A model generated the notes under the pieces. It did no database searches and was not told where the DNA came from. It was given only the letters and a program-made list of their open reading frames with translations. From NCBI GenBank assembly GCA_003247135.1, contig QKAW01000017.1:1-64000 (forward strand): 64,000 nt of DNA, written 5' to 3'. Numbering within the stretch: position 1 is the first letter of the stretch; every line of letters begins with the position of its first letter. The translations under genes and the position numbers were made by a program. The stretch is from Spirochaetales bacterium (GTDB taxonomy: Bacteria > Spirochaetota > Spirochaetia > DSM-2461). Positions 26,289 through 35,184 of this stretch are shown piece by piece.

Positions 26289-26668
26289 GGATGAAATAAA
26301 TTAACTACCTTAGAATTAAGAAATTTCTTTCAGATAGGATGAAATAAATTAACTACTTTAAAATTAAAAAATTTCTTTCAGATAGGATGAAATAAATTAA
26401 CTACTTTAGAATTAAGAAATTTCTTTCAGATAGGATGAAATAAATTAACTACCTTAGAATTAAGAAATTTCTTTCAGATAGGATGAAATAAATTAACTAC
26501 CTTAGAATTAAGAAATTTCTTTCAGATAGGATGAAATAAATTAACTACTTTAGAATTAAGAAATTTCTTTCAGATAGGATGAAATAAATTAACTACTTTA
26601 GAATTAAGAAATTTCTTTCAGATAGGATGAAATAAATTAACTACTTTAGAATTAAGAAATTTCTTTCA
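26289..26668. repeat. Eight-copy 48-bp tandem repeat derived from the 3' end of rsmG
   Basis: Units start at 26289, 26337, 26385, 26433, 26481, 26529, 26577 and 26625; the last lacks the final 4 bases. Units are nearly identical. Variation is C or T in CTAC(C/T)TTAG, plus two A-for-G changes in unit 2. There are no unique spacers, so it is not CRISPR. Each unit holds the perfect palindrome AAGAAATTTCTT. Read on the minus strand, the unit next to rsmG contains its last codons (RNFLILK) and stop. The array is therefore repeated copies of the gene end, with the 16-codon period keeping frame. It fills the convergent gap between the TPR gene and rsmG. Confidence 0.97.
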
Positions 26669-27258
26669 TCCCCCAGAAATGGAACCTTTACTGGCCGAAT
26701 ATTACTGAATGTGATTAAATCCTTAATGGTCTCAAGTTCCTCCGCAATCGTTTCACTTCGCCCTTTATAGGCAAAGATAACTCCATCATCATTTAGAAGA
26801 GATAATAAGCACCTGGTAATAGCTACCTCCATTGGAGTAAAAGCTCTAAAAGTAACCAGGTCAAACCTGTCTTTAACAGATTCTACATCAGATTCACGAA
26901 CAGTAACATTTTTTAATCCAAGGGTTAAAATTGCATTTCTAAGAAAATTACACCTCTTCCCGGATCTTTCAATAAGGTGAAATTCCACATCCGGGGAAAA
27001 AATTGCCAAAGGAATTCCTGGAAATCCCCCTCCTGACCCAACATCGGCTATGGATTTGGGATTAAAAGATATTACTTCATTAACCCCGGAGAGAGAGTCT
27101 AGTATATGTTTAATTATAAAAGTATCGCCCTCTGCATTAACAAGGCCATATTTAGGATTAAAAAGCATAACCTCATCAATAAACTCCTGCAACAATTTTA
27201 ATTGTATGTCACTATATTTTATAGATAATTCATCTAAACCCTGTGTAATTAAAGACAC
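26641..27258 (-). CDS. rsmG: 16S rRNA (guanine-N7)-methyltransferase RsmG
   Basis: The 205-aa SAM-dependent methyltransferase has 'HILDSL', 'IADVGSGGGFPGIPLAI', 'LIERSGKRCNFLRN' and 'VTFRAFTPMEVAI'. It methylates G527 of 16S rRNA (E. coli numbering). It starts at GTG, sharing one base with the mnmG stop (TAGTG). Its final 28 bases are the innermost copy of the tandem repeat, so the stop codon lies inside the array. The order mnmE-mnmG-rsmG is common in bacteria. Confidence 0.96.
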   Translation of the reverse strand: MSLITQGLDELSIKYSDIQLKLLQEFIDEVMLFNPKYGLVNAEGDTFIIKHILDSLSGVNEVISFNPKSIADVGSGGGFPGIPLAIFSPDVEFHLIERSGKRCNFLRNAILTLGLKNVTVRESDVESVKDRFDLVTFRAFTPMEVAITRCLLSLLNDDGVIFAYKGRSETIAEELETIKDLITFSNIRPVKVPFLGDERNFLILK

Positions 27259-29108
27259 TACTTTTTACCACCTTTACCTAACATTAATAACAATACAGCT
27301 ATATCTGAATTTCTTACACCGGAAATTCTGGAAGCCTGCCCCACACTGATAGGTCTTATCTTCATCAATTTCTCTTTAGATTCTGAGGATAAACCCTCTA
27401 CTTTGGAAAAGTCGAACTCAGGTGGAATCTTTACTTTTTCCATCTTCATGAACTTTTCAACCTGCTGATTCTGTTTAACAATATAACCCTCATACTTAAT
27501 ATCAAGTTCAACATGACTCAATAATGGATCCGAGAATTCATTCAGTTCAGCCACAGACTCTTTAACATCCTTAATTGTAATAGTAGGGTCTTTTATAACA
27601 TCATATAAAGATTTTCCCAAAGCATTCTCTTTTATTGCTTCTGATAAGTGAGATTTATTAATACGACTCTCACGTAAAAGATCTTTAATAGCATCAATTT
27701 TTTGAACCTTATCCTGGAATTTTTCAATATCCTGCAGAGTTCTAATTCCAGCTCTCTGGCCTTTTTCAAATAGTCTTATATCTGCAGCATCATGTCTTAA
27801 ATTAAGCCTGTATTCAGCTCTTGATGTAAACATTCTGTAAGGTTCTTCAGTTCCAAGAGTAACAAGATCGTCAATTAGAACACCGGCGTAAGCTTCAGAT
27901 CTGTTTAGAATCAGGGGTTCATCTCCCTTCATCTTTAAACCTGCATTTATTCCAGCCATTAATCCCTGAACACCTGCCTCTTCATAACCAGAAGTCCCAT
28001 TAGTCTGACCTGCAAAATATAAACCACTAATTGCTTTAGTTTCCAATGTAGGGAAAAGTGATGTTGGATCGATATAATCATACTCAACAGCATATCCAGG
28101 CCTCATTATTTCAACCTCTTCCAAACCAGGAATTGTTCTTATAAAAGATTCCTGAACCCACTCCGGAAGTGAGGAGGAGATACCGTTCATATACATCTCA
28201 TCAGTATTTATACCCTCTGGTTCTATAAAAACCTGATGTCTGTCCCTTTCCGGAAATCTCTTTACCTTATCCTCAATAGATGGGCAGTATCTTGGACCCT
28301 TTCCAATAATTTCTCCACTGTATAATGGTGAAAGATGCATATTGTCTCTAATTATTTTATGGGTATTCTCATTTGTATATGTGATAAAACATGGGACATA
28401 TGGCCTATCTTTAATCTCATCATAACTAAAAGAAAATGGATACATTGTAGCATCACCACTCTGTTCTTCCATTCTGTCAAAATTAACTGATGATCTTTTA
28501 ATTCTTGCAGGAGTTCCGGTTTTCATTCTTCCTATATTAAAGCCCCGTTCTCTAAGATGCTTTCCAAGACCTATTGCTGCAGGTTCACCAAGTCTACCAC
28601 TTACAGCGGTATACTTTCCTATAAAAATCTTACCCTCCATAAATGTTCCGGCAGCTATAATTACAGATTTTGAACTTATTCTGTTTCCTCTTTCTGTGAC
28701 TACACCAATACATACTTTATTTGAACTGTCAGTTATTAACTCTGTAACAGTATCCTGAAATATTGATAAATTACTTTGATTTTCAACACATTTTTTTGCT
28801 AAACTCTGATATAAAAAACGGTCAGCCTGGGCTCTTGGAGCCTGAACTGCTGGACCTCTACTCTGATTCAAAATTCTAAACTGAATCATTGATGCATCAA
28901 TAAGTTTACCCATCTGGCCACCAAGAGCATCTATCTCTCTAACTATATTCCCTTTTGCTAAACCACCTACCGCCGGATTACAGGACAGCTTCCCTATCTG
29001 ATCTAAACTCTGGGTTATTAATAGTGTTTTAAAACCCATTCTTGACAGTGCTAAAGAGGCCTCAATCCCTGCATGGCCGGCACCAACTACTATTGAATCA
29101 AAATCCAT
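27258..29108 (-). CDS. mnmG: tRNA uridine-5-carboxymethylaminomethyl synthesis enzyme MnmG (GidA)
   Basis: The 616-aa FAD protein has the N-terminal dinucleotide motif '[19 protein letters not shown]', '[22 protein letters not shown]' and '[11 protein letters not shown]'. It works with MnmE to install the cmnm5 modification at U34 of certain tRNAs. Length and motifs are standard. It lies 3 bases downstream of mnmE. Confidence 0.98.
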   Translation of the reverse strand: MDFDSIVVGAGHAGIEASLALSRMGFKTLLITQSLDQIGKLSCNPAVGGLAKGNIVREIDALGGQMGKLIDASMIQFRILNQSRGPAVQAPRAQADRFLYQSLAKKCVENQSNLSIFQDTVTELITDSSNKVCIGVVTERGNRISSKSVIIAAGTFMEGKIFIGKYTAVSGRLGEPAAIGLGKHLRERGFNIGRMKTGTPARIKRSSVNFDRMEEQSGDATMYPFSFSYDEIKDRPYVPCFITYTNENTHKIIRDNMHLSPLYSGEIIGKGPRYCPSIEDKVKRFPERDRHQVFIEPEGINTDEMYMNGISSSLPEWVQESFIRTIPGLEEVEIMRPGYAVEYDYIDPTSLFPTLETKAISGLYFAGQTNGTSGYEEAGVQGLMAGINAGLKMKGDEPLILNRSEAYAGVLIDDLVTLGTEEPYRMFTSRAEYRLNLRHDAADIRLFEKGQRAGIRTLQDIEKFQDKVQKIDAIKDLLRESRINKSHLSEAIKENALGKSLYDVIKDPTITIKDVKESVAELNEFSDPLLSHVELDIKYEGYIVKQNQQVEKFMKMEKVKIPPEFDFSKVEGLSSESKEKLMKIRPISVGQASRISGVRNSDIAVLLLMLGKGGKK

Positions 29109-29111
29109 TTT

Positions 29112-30476
29112 TTATTTTCCTACACAAAACTGTGAAAACATATTTTCTAAAATATCAGCGGTTGTTATCTCCCCTGTTATTTCTCCCAAACAATCAAGAG
29201 CTTCTTTTATATCCTGTGCTACAAGATCCAATGCTATTCCATTCTCCATACCTTCTCTAAAAAGCTTCAATTCTGTCAAACATCTTTCTAATAACTCTTT
29301 TTGACGTTCAGAATCAATAACAGCTTCTCCGCTTTTTATATAACTACCTTTAAACACCATCTCTTTCAGCTTATTTTCAAGCTGGGAAAAACCTGTATGA
29401 TCAACTGTACTAATACCTAAAAATCCTGAAGGAACTTCAACGCCCTCTATATCAATCTTACTGCAAAGTGGGATGAAATTTGACTTTTGTCCCAATTTTC
29501 TAAATTCATCCTCTTCATCTGGTTGCAGTCCTAAAACTCCATCAACAAGGTAGAGTATAATATCTCCGTTATCAATAATATTCCTTGTTCTTTTTATACC
29601 CTCTATTTCAACTATATCACTAGCATCCCTTATACCAGCTGTATCATAAATTCTAATTGGTATCCCACCAAGAGAGATCCAGGATTCAAGGTAATCTCTT
29701 GTTGTTCCATGTACTTCTGAAACAATAGATCTGTCTTCTCTTAAAAACAGATTAAAGAGTGATGATTTTCCAGCATTGGTTTTTCCAGCAAGAACTACTT
29801 TAACACCATCTTTATATACTTTTCCCGCATTATAGGTATCAAGAAGTTTTTGAATCATCTCTTGGGCAATTAATATATCATCAACAGGCACATGAGATAA
29901 TCCCCCCTCATCCTCAGGATAATCAAGTTGTAGTTCAATAGCTGAGACAGTATCAAGAATTAATTTTTTTACCTCATTAATTTTACTCTCAATTCCGCCA
30001 GATAACCTATTTAAAGCCAGTGATTGAGCTTCATTTGATTTAGCAGATACAATCTCTTGCACAGCTTCAGCTCTTGTTAAATCCATTTTCCCATTTGCAA
30101 AAGCCCTAAAAGTAAATTCCCCAGGAGAAGCATCTCTGAATCCCACTGATTTTAGGGCATCTAATATTTTTTTTATTCCAGGAAGGCTTCCGTGACAGTA
30201 AATTTCAGTGCTATCCTGTCCAGTATAACCCTGGGGAGATCTAAAAACTGCAACAATTACCTCGTCAATCTTATTACCCTCGGCAGGATCAACAATAAAG
30301 CCGTAACTCATTTTATTATGTTCAGCTCTCTTTAGATCGCTTCTACCTGAAAATACTTTTGAAGTTGCCTCTATTGATCCTGAACCTGTAGTTCTTATTA
30401 TTGCTAAAGCACTCTCCGCCCATGGGGTTGCTAATGCAACAATGAGATCATCCGTATCGTAATTAAAATTTTTCAT
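29112..30476 (-). CDS. mnmE: tRNA modification GTPase MnmE (TrmE)
   Basis: The 454-aa protein has an N-terminal tetrahydrofolate-binding domain ('DSTEIYCHGS', 'PGEFTFRAFANGKMDLTRAEAV'), an inserted G domain with 'AGKTNAGKSSLFN' and 'YDTAGIRD', and the C-terminal 'FCVGK' Cys motif. It is the partner of MnmG. The start ATG at 30476 has no Shine-Dalgarno, but a -10-like box lies 7 nt upstream. Confidence 0.97.
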   Translation of the reverse strand: MKNFNYDTDDLIVALATPWAESALAIIRTTGSGSIEATSKVFSGRSDLKRAEHNKMSYGFIVDPAEGNKIDEVIVAVFRSPQGYTGQDSTEIYCHGSLPGIKKILDALKSVGFRDASPGEFTFRAFANGKMDLTRAEAVQEIVSAKSNEAQSLALNRLSGGIESKINEVKKLILDTVSAIELQLDYPEDEGGLSHVPVDDILIAQEMIQKLLDTYNAGKVYKDGVKVVLAGKTNAGKSSLFNLFLREDRSIVSEVHGTTRDYLESWISLGGIPIRIYDTAGIRDASDIVEIEGIKRTRNIIDNGDIILYLVDGVLGLQPDEEDEFRKLGQKSNFIPLCSKIDIEGVEVPSGFLGISTVDHTGFSQLENKLKEMVFKGSYIKSGEAVIDSERQKELLERCLTELKLFREGMENGIALDLVAQDIKEALDCLGEITGEITTADILENMFSQFCVGK

Positions 30477-30483
30477 ACATGCT

Positions 30484-30512
30484 AGAATATAACATATATT
30501 TAACTGTTTAAA
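30484..30512 (-). promoter_or_regulatory. Candidate promoter TTTAAA-17-TATTCT before mnmE
   Basis: On the minus strand the -10-like box ends 7 nt before the mnmE ATG, the same geometry as other Shine-Dalgarno-less genes in the window. Matches to consensus are moderate. Confidence 0.4.
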
Positions 30513-30549
30513 GATTGTGATAAGATAAAAAGAGTATTATTATTTAGCA

Positions 30550-31257
30550 ATGGAATTAATGGTGTTCGGACACAGAGGTGTACCTTCCCTGGCAACAGAG
30601 AATAGTTTAAGCAGCTTTAAAGAAATTTTAAATAACAGTATAGAGGGTGTAGAGCTGGATGTTCATCTAACCCGGGATAACAAACTTGTAGTAATTCATG
30701 ATTTCAATACTTTTAAAATGTCAGGGTTGAATTACGAGGTATCCGAAACAGATTACAGTGTTATTGAAAATCTAAAAATAGGTAATAATGAAAGGATTCC
30801 ACTTCTTCATGAGGTTTTTGACCTGCTTGGTAAGAGAGTCTTTTATGATATTGAAGTTAAAAGTCGTGGTAAAAATAGGAATAAACTTGTCAAAATCCTG
30901 TTAGATTTAATTAAAAAGTATAATCTGGAGTCCCACTGTATGGTGTCAAGTTTTGATCCTCTGCTTTTAAAAGCATTCAACAAACTAAAAAGTGGCATTC
31001 CTGTATCTATTATCTACTCCAATGACAAAGATCAGCCATTTCTCCTACGTTTTGGTTTTGGTGCATTTTTAACAAACATCGATGTTTTAAAACCTCACTT
31101 CAAACAGTTAAAGGGTTTTGTCTATTTCATCTATGTAAAGATTCTCAGAAAAAAATGTTTCACCTGGACAGTTAATACAATGGATGATCTGAATATTGTT
31201 AATAAATCCGAGTGCCATGGAATATGCAGTAACTTTCCTCAAAATTTCATTGTATAA
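30550..31257 (+). CDS. Glycerophosphodiester phosphodiesterase (GDPD), copy 2
   Basis: The 235-aa cytosolic GDPD has 'FGHRGVPSLATENSLSSF', 'GVELDVHLTRDNKLVVIHDF', 'YDIEVKSRG' and 'FTWTVNTMDDL'. It is slightly shorter than copy 1 at 18385-19215 and only distantly similar to it. No signal peptide is present. The 3' end overlaps the convergent lipoprotein gene by 19 bases. Substrate preference cannot be told from sequence. Confidence 0.92.
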   Translation: MELMVFGHRGVPSLATENSLSSFKEILNNSIEGVELDVHLTRDNKLVVIHDFNTFKMSGLNYEVSETDYSVIENLKIGNNERIPLLHEVFDLLGKRVFYDIEVKSRGKNRNKLVKILLDLIKKYNLESHCMVSSFDPLLLKAFNKLKSGIPVSIIYSNDKDQPFLLRFGFGAFLTNIDVLKPHFKQLKGFVYFIYVKILRKKCFTWTVNTMDDLNIVNKSECHGICSNFPQNFIV

Positions 31258-32585
31258 ATTAATTCACCTATCTTGTTTCCTAAATCTATATATGAAAGGT
31301 CAGTTAAATTCTCGGTAGTAACATACTGAGATTCAATATTTTTTTCACCCAAGACTTTGTAACTATCTATATCAACGACAGATATGTTAATTTTTAAATT
31401 AAGAAGTACTCCATCTTCATCATAGGTTACTTTATCTTCAGTTAAGTCACTGCATAAAAATAGATATTTATAATGTTTATCCAACCCTATTGTTACTTCT
31501 CTTATAAAAGCCTCATTAGAAAAATCACTTTTAGAAACACCTGAGATATAGAAATCTTCGTCAAATTTTCCAAGAATTTCGGAGATTCCGAGGGATACAG
31601 ATTCATTTGCCACACTTATTAATTTAGGAAACAATGAGAAATTATAATTTCCGGTATAATCAAAAGAAATTGTCAGTTTTTCCAGGATTTTATCCATATT
31701 CAGTCCAAAATCCTTCACTCTATTTCCTAAATAGTTGTGATCCTTCCAGGTAAAAATCAGTTCTTCAAGCCCTTCTCCAATAATCGATGCTTTTATTGTA
31801 AAACTTCCAGAATTTATTGGTCTAGGAGGTATAAACTCCAGGGAATTACTTTTTACTTTTATCCTTGCTTTTCTACTCTTTTTTCCCGGATCTTCTTTAA
31901 AACTTATATTATAAATAAAACCGTCAAAATTATATTTTTCTAAATTGGCCAACTCAAAATAGAGATGTTTATCAACTACCGGAAGCCCTATTACCACATC
32001 TTTAAAGGTTTCAAGTTTGGCATAATTAAATAAAGCAAAAATATCTAGAATCTTATCAAACAGTTTTATTATTGATGGAGTATAAAATTCATCATTTTTC
32101 GAAAGCTGTTCTGCTAAAGCCTTCATATATAATGAATATGCAGTGTAGATTTCCCCATCTTCTAAGGCTATGTTCGCAAGCCTCTCATCCTCTGAAATAT
32201 ACTCAATCATCTCCGTATATCTATTTTTATAGAGTTCTAGAATAGGGTCAAAAATTGTCCTTTTTATTCGTATCAACTCATAATCAACTGCCTCAGTTGA
32301 ATAAGAGTCCAATATCGTAATTACAGTGCCATTCTCATCTATGTAGTAGTTATAAACCAACTCTTTAAAATAGGAGTTTGGCTCAATATTAAATCTTGAG
32401 TATAACTGGTTTAGTAATGAGTCAAAAATCTCACTATTCTTACCAGAAGCTACAATATATATATTTAATTCATCATCTGGTGGAGGTTCAGTTAACCACA
32501 ATGGGGTTTTGTCTGTTTTACATGAAACTAATAGAATAAGTATGAAAAAAAATAACCTAATTTTCTTCTTCAATAAGGACACCAA
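31239..32585 (-). CDS. Lipoprotein of unknown function (LPP20-like N-terminus)
   Basis: The 448-aa predicted lipoprotein has lipobox LLVSC. After the anchor comes 'TPLWLTEPPPDDELNIYIVASG', which resembles the start of LPP20/LpoB-type surface lipoproteins ('P-W-..P...I-VG-G'). A helical segment (about 110-190) and a beta-rich C-terminal half follow. A TTG at 32585 is the first start in frame; GTG and TTG codons just downstream are also possible. It overlaps the 3' end of the LamG-like lipoprotein gene by 29 bases and is likely co-transcribed. The function is unknown. Confidence 0.65.
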   Translation of the reverse strand: MVSLLKKKIRLFFFILILLVSCKTDKTPLWLTEPPPDDELNIYIVASGKNSEIFDSLLNQLYSRFNIEPNSYFKELVYNYYIDENGTVITILDSYSTEAVDYELIRIKRTIFDPILELYKNRYTEMIEYISEDERLANIALEDGEIYTAYSLYMKALAEQLSKNDEFYTPSIIKLFDKILDIFALFNYAKLETFKDVVIGLPVVDKHLYFELANLEKYNFDGFIYNISFKEDPGKKSRKARIKVKSNSLEFIPPRPINSGSFTIKASIIGEGLEELIFTWKDHNYLGNRVKDFGLNMDKILEKLTISFDYTGNYNFSLFPKLISVANESVSLGISEILGKFDEDFYISGVSKSDFSNEAFIREVTIGLDKHYKYLFLCSDLTEDKVTYDEDGVLLNLKINISVVDIDSYKVLGEKNIESQYVTTENLTDLSYIDLGNKIGELIYTMKF

Positions 32586-34317
32586 GACTCTCTACAGTTA
32601 TATAATCCAGTTCCAGAAACTCTCTGGCAACAATCTTAAAATTCGAATATTGAGTAAAATCCAAGTCTGTCACTGGTTTATCATTAACAAACAGCTGGTT
32701 TCCGGTTTTAGATATAACACTCTCGCCTTCCAAATCAAGTTCTTTAAAATCATCATCACCATAGAGAACTATAATATATGAATTTTTGTGGATTGAATTT
32801 ATTTTTAATATATAATCAGATTCAGTAGGTAAAACATCTCTATAATCCAGGTACGCTCCATCTTTTAAAGATATTATCTCACCATCAAGAGTGCAATCGC
32901 CAACCAGTTCTACAGGACTATAAAGAGTATTAAAACCTTCTAAAAGTTGATACTCCCCGGAATCAGAAATTAAATCCCCAATATTATTGCTGTATAAATT
33001 ATTTCTGCCCTCATTATCTTTATAATAAATACAAAAATTCTCAATTATTGCTTCAAAACCAACTTGGTCATTATTACTACCCAGACTAAATTCTCTTATA
33101 TCTGATATATTACCATCCTCTTTAACAGGTATTACCCAGTTAGAAGTTCCGGCTAAGGCTCCATTGTAGTAGAAAAACATTTTATAACCAGCATCATTTT
33201 TTATGAAAGATATAACAACTTTTAGGAGTTTTTCTTTTACAATACTTCCAACTACAGTAGTATTTAAATCCTCTTTGCCTAGATAAGAACAGATAATTTC
33301 ACCATTTTCAACAAAAAGCTTAAAGTCTAGTAGATCATCCCTGCTCTCCACTAATAATCCATCACTATCACCAAGAGGTAAAAAATCAAAAATAAGCGAG
33401 AAGCTCAAACTGTTTTCATTTTCATCCATTGGAAAGATAGAGTCATTAGTACTAAAACCGGTCTCTTTATTAATCAACATCCCATAATTAGAGTTAAAGA
33501 CTTTTGGAATCAGCTTATTATTTAAATGAATATTAAGATCTTTATTAATCTCATCTATATAGTTACCATTAAAAAAAAGAGCCTTACTATAGTTTTGCAG
33601 AATACTTTCGGAGTAAAGTGTATTACTTAACGGATTTACAACAAAAGATATATCTACAAAATTTTCTGATCTCACTTTATTGGAGCTAAGCTTATATGGA
33701 AATAGTTCAAGTTTTAAATCTATAAAACCAATTTTATCCTCAGTATCCCATACTATCTTATCTAAACCATCAGAATAATACCCCTCTGTAAATACTTCAT
33801 CATCATTATACCAAACGAGATAAGGATCAATCTCCTTATCAAAGAAAATATCGCTTTCAACAATTAATACAGAATCAGTATAAAGATCCTTGGATGGATA
33901 AAGACTAGTAATAACCCCTGTTAACTCTCCAGAGTATACAACAAATTCAGAATTATAATTTGCAACAATATCCTCTTTGTCATAAACATCAACAAATAGT
34001 TCATACAAACCATCTTCAAAATCATCAGTTATCTCAAACACTGGTTCAGGAGTTCGTTCAATATCAACTTCAATGTTTATCTCTTTTACATCATCAACAC
34101 TTCTGTCTTTATATACCGGAACAATCTTAATATTTGCAAGATAGGGATCGATGGTTATACTATCATCAGTTTTAATAAATGAGATGGAAAAAACATCACC
34201 TTTGGTGAGTACATCTCCATTACTGATTGTATTTATGACTATAGGTTCAGTAGTCAGTGAAATATTACTGCATGAGATAATAATTAATGAGATAAAAATG
34301 ATTAAAAAATTTCTCAT
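32557..34317 (-). CDS. Large lipoprotein with LamG/concanavalin-like domain
   Basis: I choose the ATG at 34317, which gives 586 aa starting MRNFLIIFISLIIISCS (lipobox IISC). An ATG 12 codons earlier would overlap the -35 box of a strong promoter. The mature protein is acidic and beta-rich. Ig-like segments occupy about residues 20-250. A LamG/ConA-like jelly roll sits at about 285-460 ('FSLIFDFLPLGDSDGLLVES', 'VISFIKNDAGYKMFFYYNG'), with another sandwich-like region to the end. Such domains often bind carbohydrate or protein ligands at the cell surface. The substrate is unknown. Confidence 0.65.
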   Translation of the reverse strand: MRNFLIIFISLIIISCSNISLTTEPIVINTISNGDVLTKGDVFSISFIKTDDSITIDPYLANIKIVPVYKDRSVDDVKEINIEVDIERTPEPVFEITDDFEDGLYELFVDVYDKEDIVANYNSEFVVYSGELTGVITSLYPSKDLYTDSVLIVESDIFFDKEIDPYLVWYNDDEVFTEGYYSDGLDKIVWDTEDKIGFIDLKLELFPYKLSSNKVRSENFVDISFVVNPLSNTLYSESILQNYSKALFFNGNYIDEINKDLNIHLNNKLIPKVFNSNYGMLINKETGFSTNDSIFPMDENENSLSFSLIFDFLPLGDSDGLLVESRDDLLDFKLFVENGEIICSYLGKEDLNTTVVGSIVKEKLLKVVISFIKNDAGYKMFFYYNGALAGTSNWVIPVKEDGNISDIREFSLGSNNDQVGFEAIIENFCIYYKDNEGRNNLYSNNIGDLISDSGEYQLLEGFNTLYSPVELVGDCTLDGEIISLKDGAYLDYRDVLPTESDYILKINSIHKNSYIIVLYGDDDFKELDLEGESVISKTGNQLFVNDKPVTDLDFTQYSNFKIVAREFLELDYITVESLGVLIEEEN

Positions 34318-34324
34318 ATAATAT

Positions 34325-34353
34325 ATTATATGTGTTAGTAGGTATTCATGCAA
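34325..34353 (-). promoter_or_regulatory. Promoter TTGCAT-17-TATAAT, predicted leaderless
   Basis: On the minus strand a consensus -10 ends 7 nt before the ATG at 34317, with a good -35 at 17-nt spacing and no Shine-Dalgarno. Confidence 0.6.
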
Positions 34354-34359
34354 TCTTGA

Positions 34360-34388
34360 TTGACATTAATATTGAGTATAAATAGAAT
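34360..34388 (+). promoter_or_regulatory. Promoter of the pantothenate/CoA operon (TTGACA-17-TAGAAT)
   Basis: A perfect -35 with a 5/6 -10 at 17-nt spacing. Transcription would begin near 34395, leaving a leader of about 85 nt before the first gene, which has an AAAGGACAGG ribosome site. Confidence 0.6.
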
Positions 34389-34431
34389 TAAATAGCATCT
34401 ATTCTCCTGGAAAGGTGACAATTTTTCAATT

Positions 34432-34455
34432 TTATTAAACAGGTTATTAAACAGG
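34432..34455 (+). repeat. Perfect 12-bp direct repeat in the operon leader
   Basis: TTATTAAACAGG occurs twice head-to-tail with no spacer, within the predicted 5' leader. It could be a duplicated regulator site or a replication-slippage product. Confidence 0.7.
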
Positions 34456-34479
34456 ACTTGATTCAAAAGGACAGGTACC

Positions 34480-35184
34480 ATGAAAAAATACAGATATGGC
34501 ATTATTGGAAATGGCTGTTTAGCTACTCATATTGCCCACTACCTAAAACTGGAAGGAATCTCTCACATATGCTGGAGCAGAAGTGAGGACAGATCCAGCC
34601 CAGAAGAAAAGCTTAAAAGTTGCTCTATAATTCTATTGGCAATAAAAGATAGCTCAATTACAGAGTTTTTGTTGTTGCATCCCAATCTGAAACAGAAAAC
34701 ACTTATTCATTTTTCCGGTGCTTTAAAGATAGAAAATGTAATGGGATTTCACCCATTAATGACATTCTCAGGGAACCTTTACACTAAAAAAAAATATCGC
34801 TCAATCAGTTTTATAGGAACAACAGAAAAAAAAACATTTTACGATGTATTTCCGCATTTAAAGAATCCATACTACACAATAAACGACGATCAGAAGTCAC
34901 TTTATCACGCGCTATGTGTTATAAGTGGTAATTTTACAACAATATTATGGCAAAAAGTTTTTAAGGATTTTGAGACTGAGCTGAATCTTGGTAAGGAAGT
35001 TTTAATACCCTACATGGAGCAAATTGTAGAAAATTTAAAACTTGACCATAAAAATTCTTTAACAGGACCTATTAAAAGAGATGATAAAAAGACAATTAAA
35101 CTAAATATAAAAGCATTGAACAGCAAGTTATGGAAAAAAATATATAAACTTTTTTATGAAGTTTATAATAAGGAGTTAAGATGA
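34480..35184 (+). CDS. Rossmann-fold/DUF2520 oxidoreductase, candidate alternative ketopantoate reductase
   Basis: The 234-aa protein has an N-terminal NAD(P)-binding start 'YGIIGNGCLATHIAHYL' and 'IILLAIKDSSITEFL'. 'LIHFSGAL' and 'GFHPLMTF' follow, and then an all-helical DUF2520-type C-terminal half ('SLYHALCVISGNFTTILW'). No canonical PanE is seen, yet panB and panC follow at once (4-base ATGA overlap), and the pathway needs a ketopantoate reductase between them. I infer that this protein fills that step. An alternative family (PanG) has been described in Francisella, but I cannot tell from here whether this is its homologue. Confidence 0.65.
   Translation: MKKYRYGIIGNGCLATHIAHYLKLEGISHICWSRSEDRSSPEEKLKSCSIILLAIKDSSITEFLLLHPNLKQKTLIHFSGALKIENVMGFHPLMTFSGNLYTKKKYRSISFIGTTEKKTFYDVFPHLKNPYYTINDDQKSLYHALCVISGNFTTILWQKVFKDFETELNLGKEVLIPYMEQIVENLKLDHKNSLTGPIKRDDKKTIKLNIKALNSKLWKKIYKLFYEVYNKELR

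Noticed and set aside
26289-26668. 48-bp repeat array considered as CRISPR
   Set aside because: The units abut with no unique spacers, no cas genes lie nearby, and the array includes the end of rsmG.
18385-31257. Two GDPD genes considered as a recent duplication
   Set aside because: The proteins differ in length and share only family motifs, so they are old paralogues or independent acquisitions.
32509-32781. 90-codon plus-strand frame across the junction of the two lipoprotein genes
   Set aside because: It is Lys/Ile-rich, has no ribosome site, and is antisense to two supported genes.
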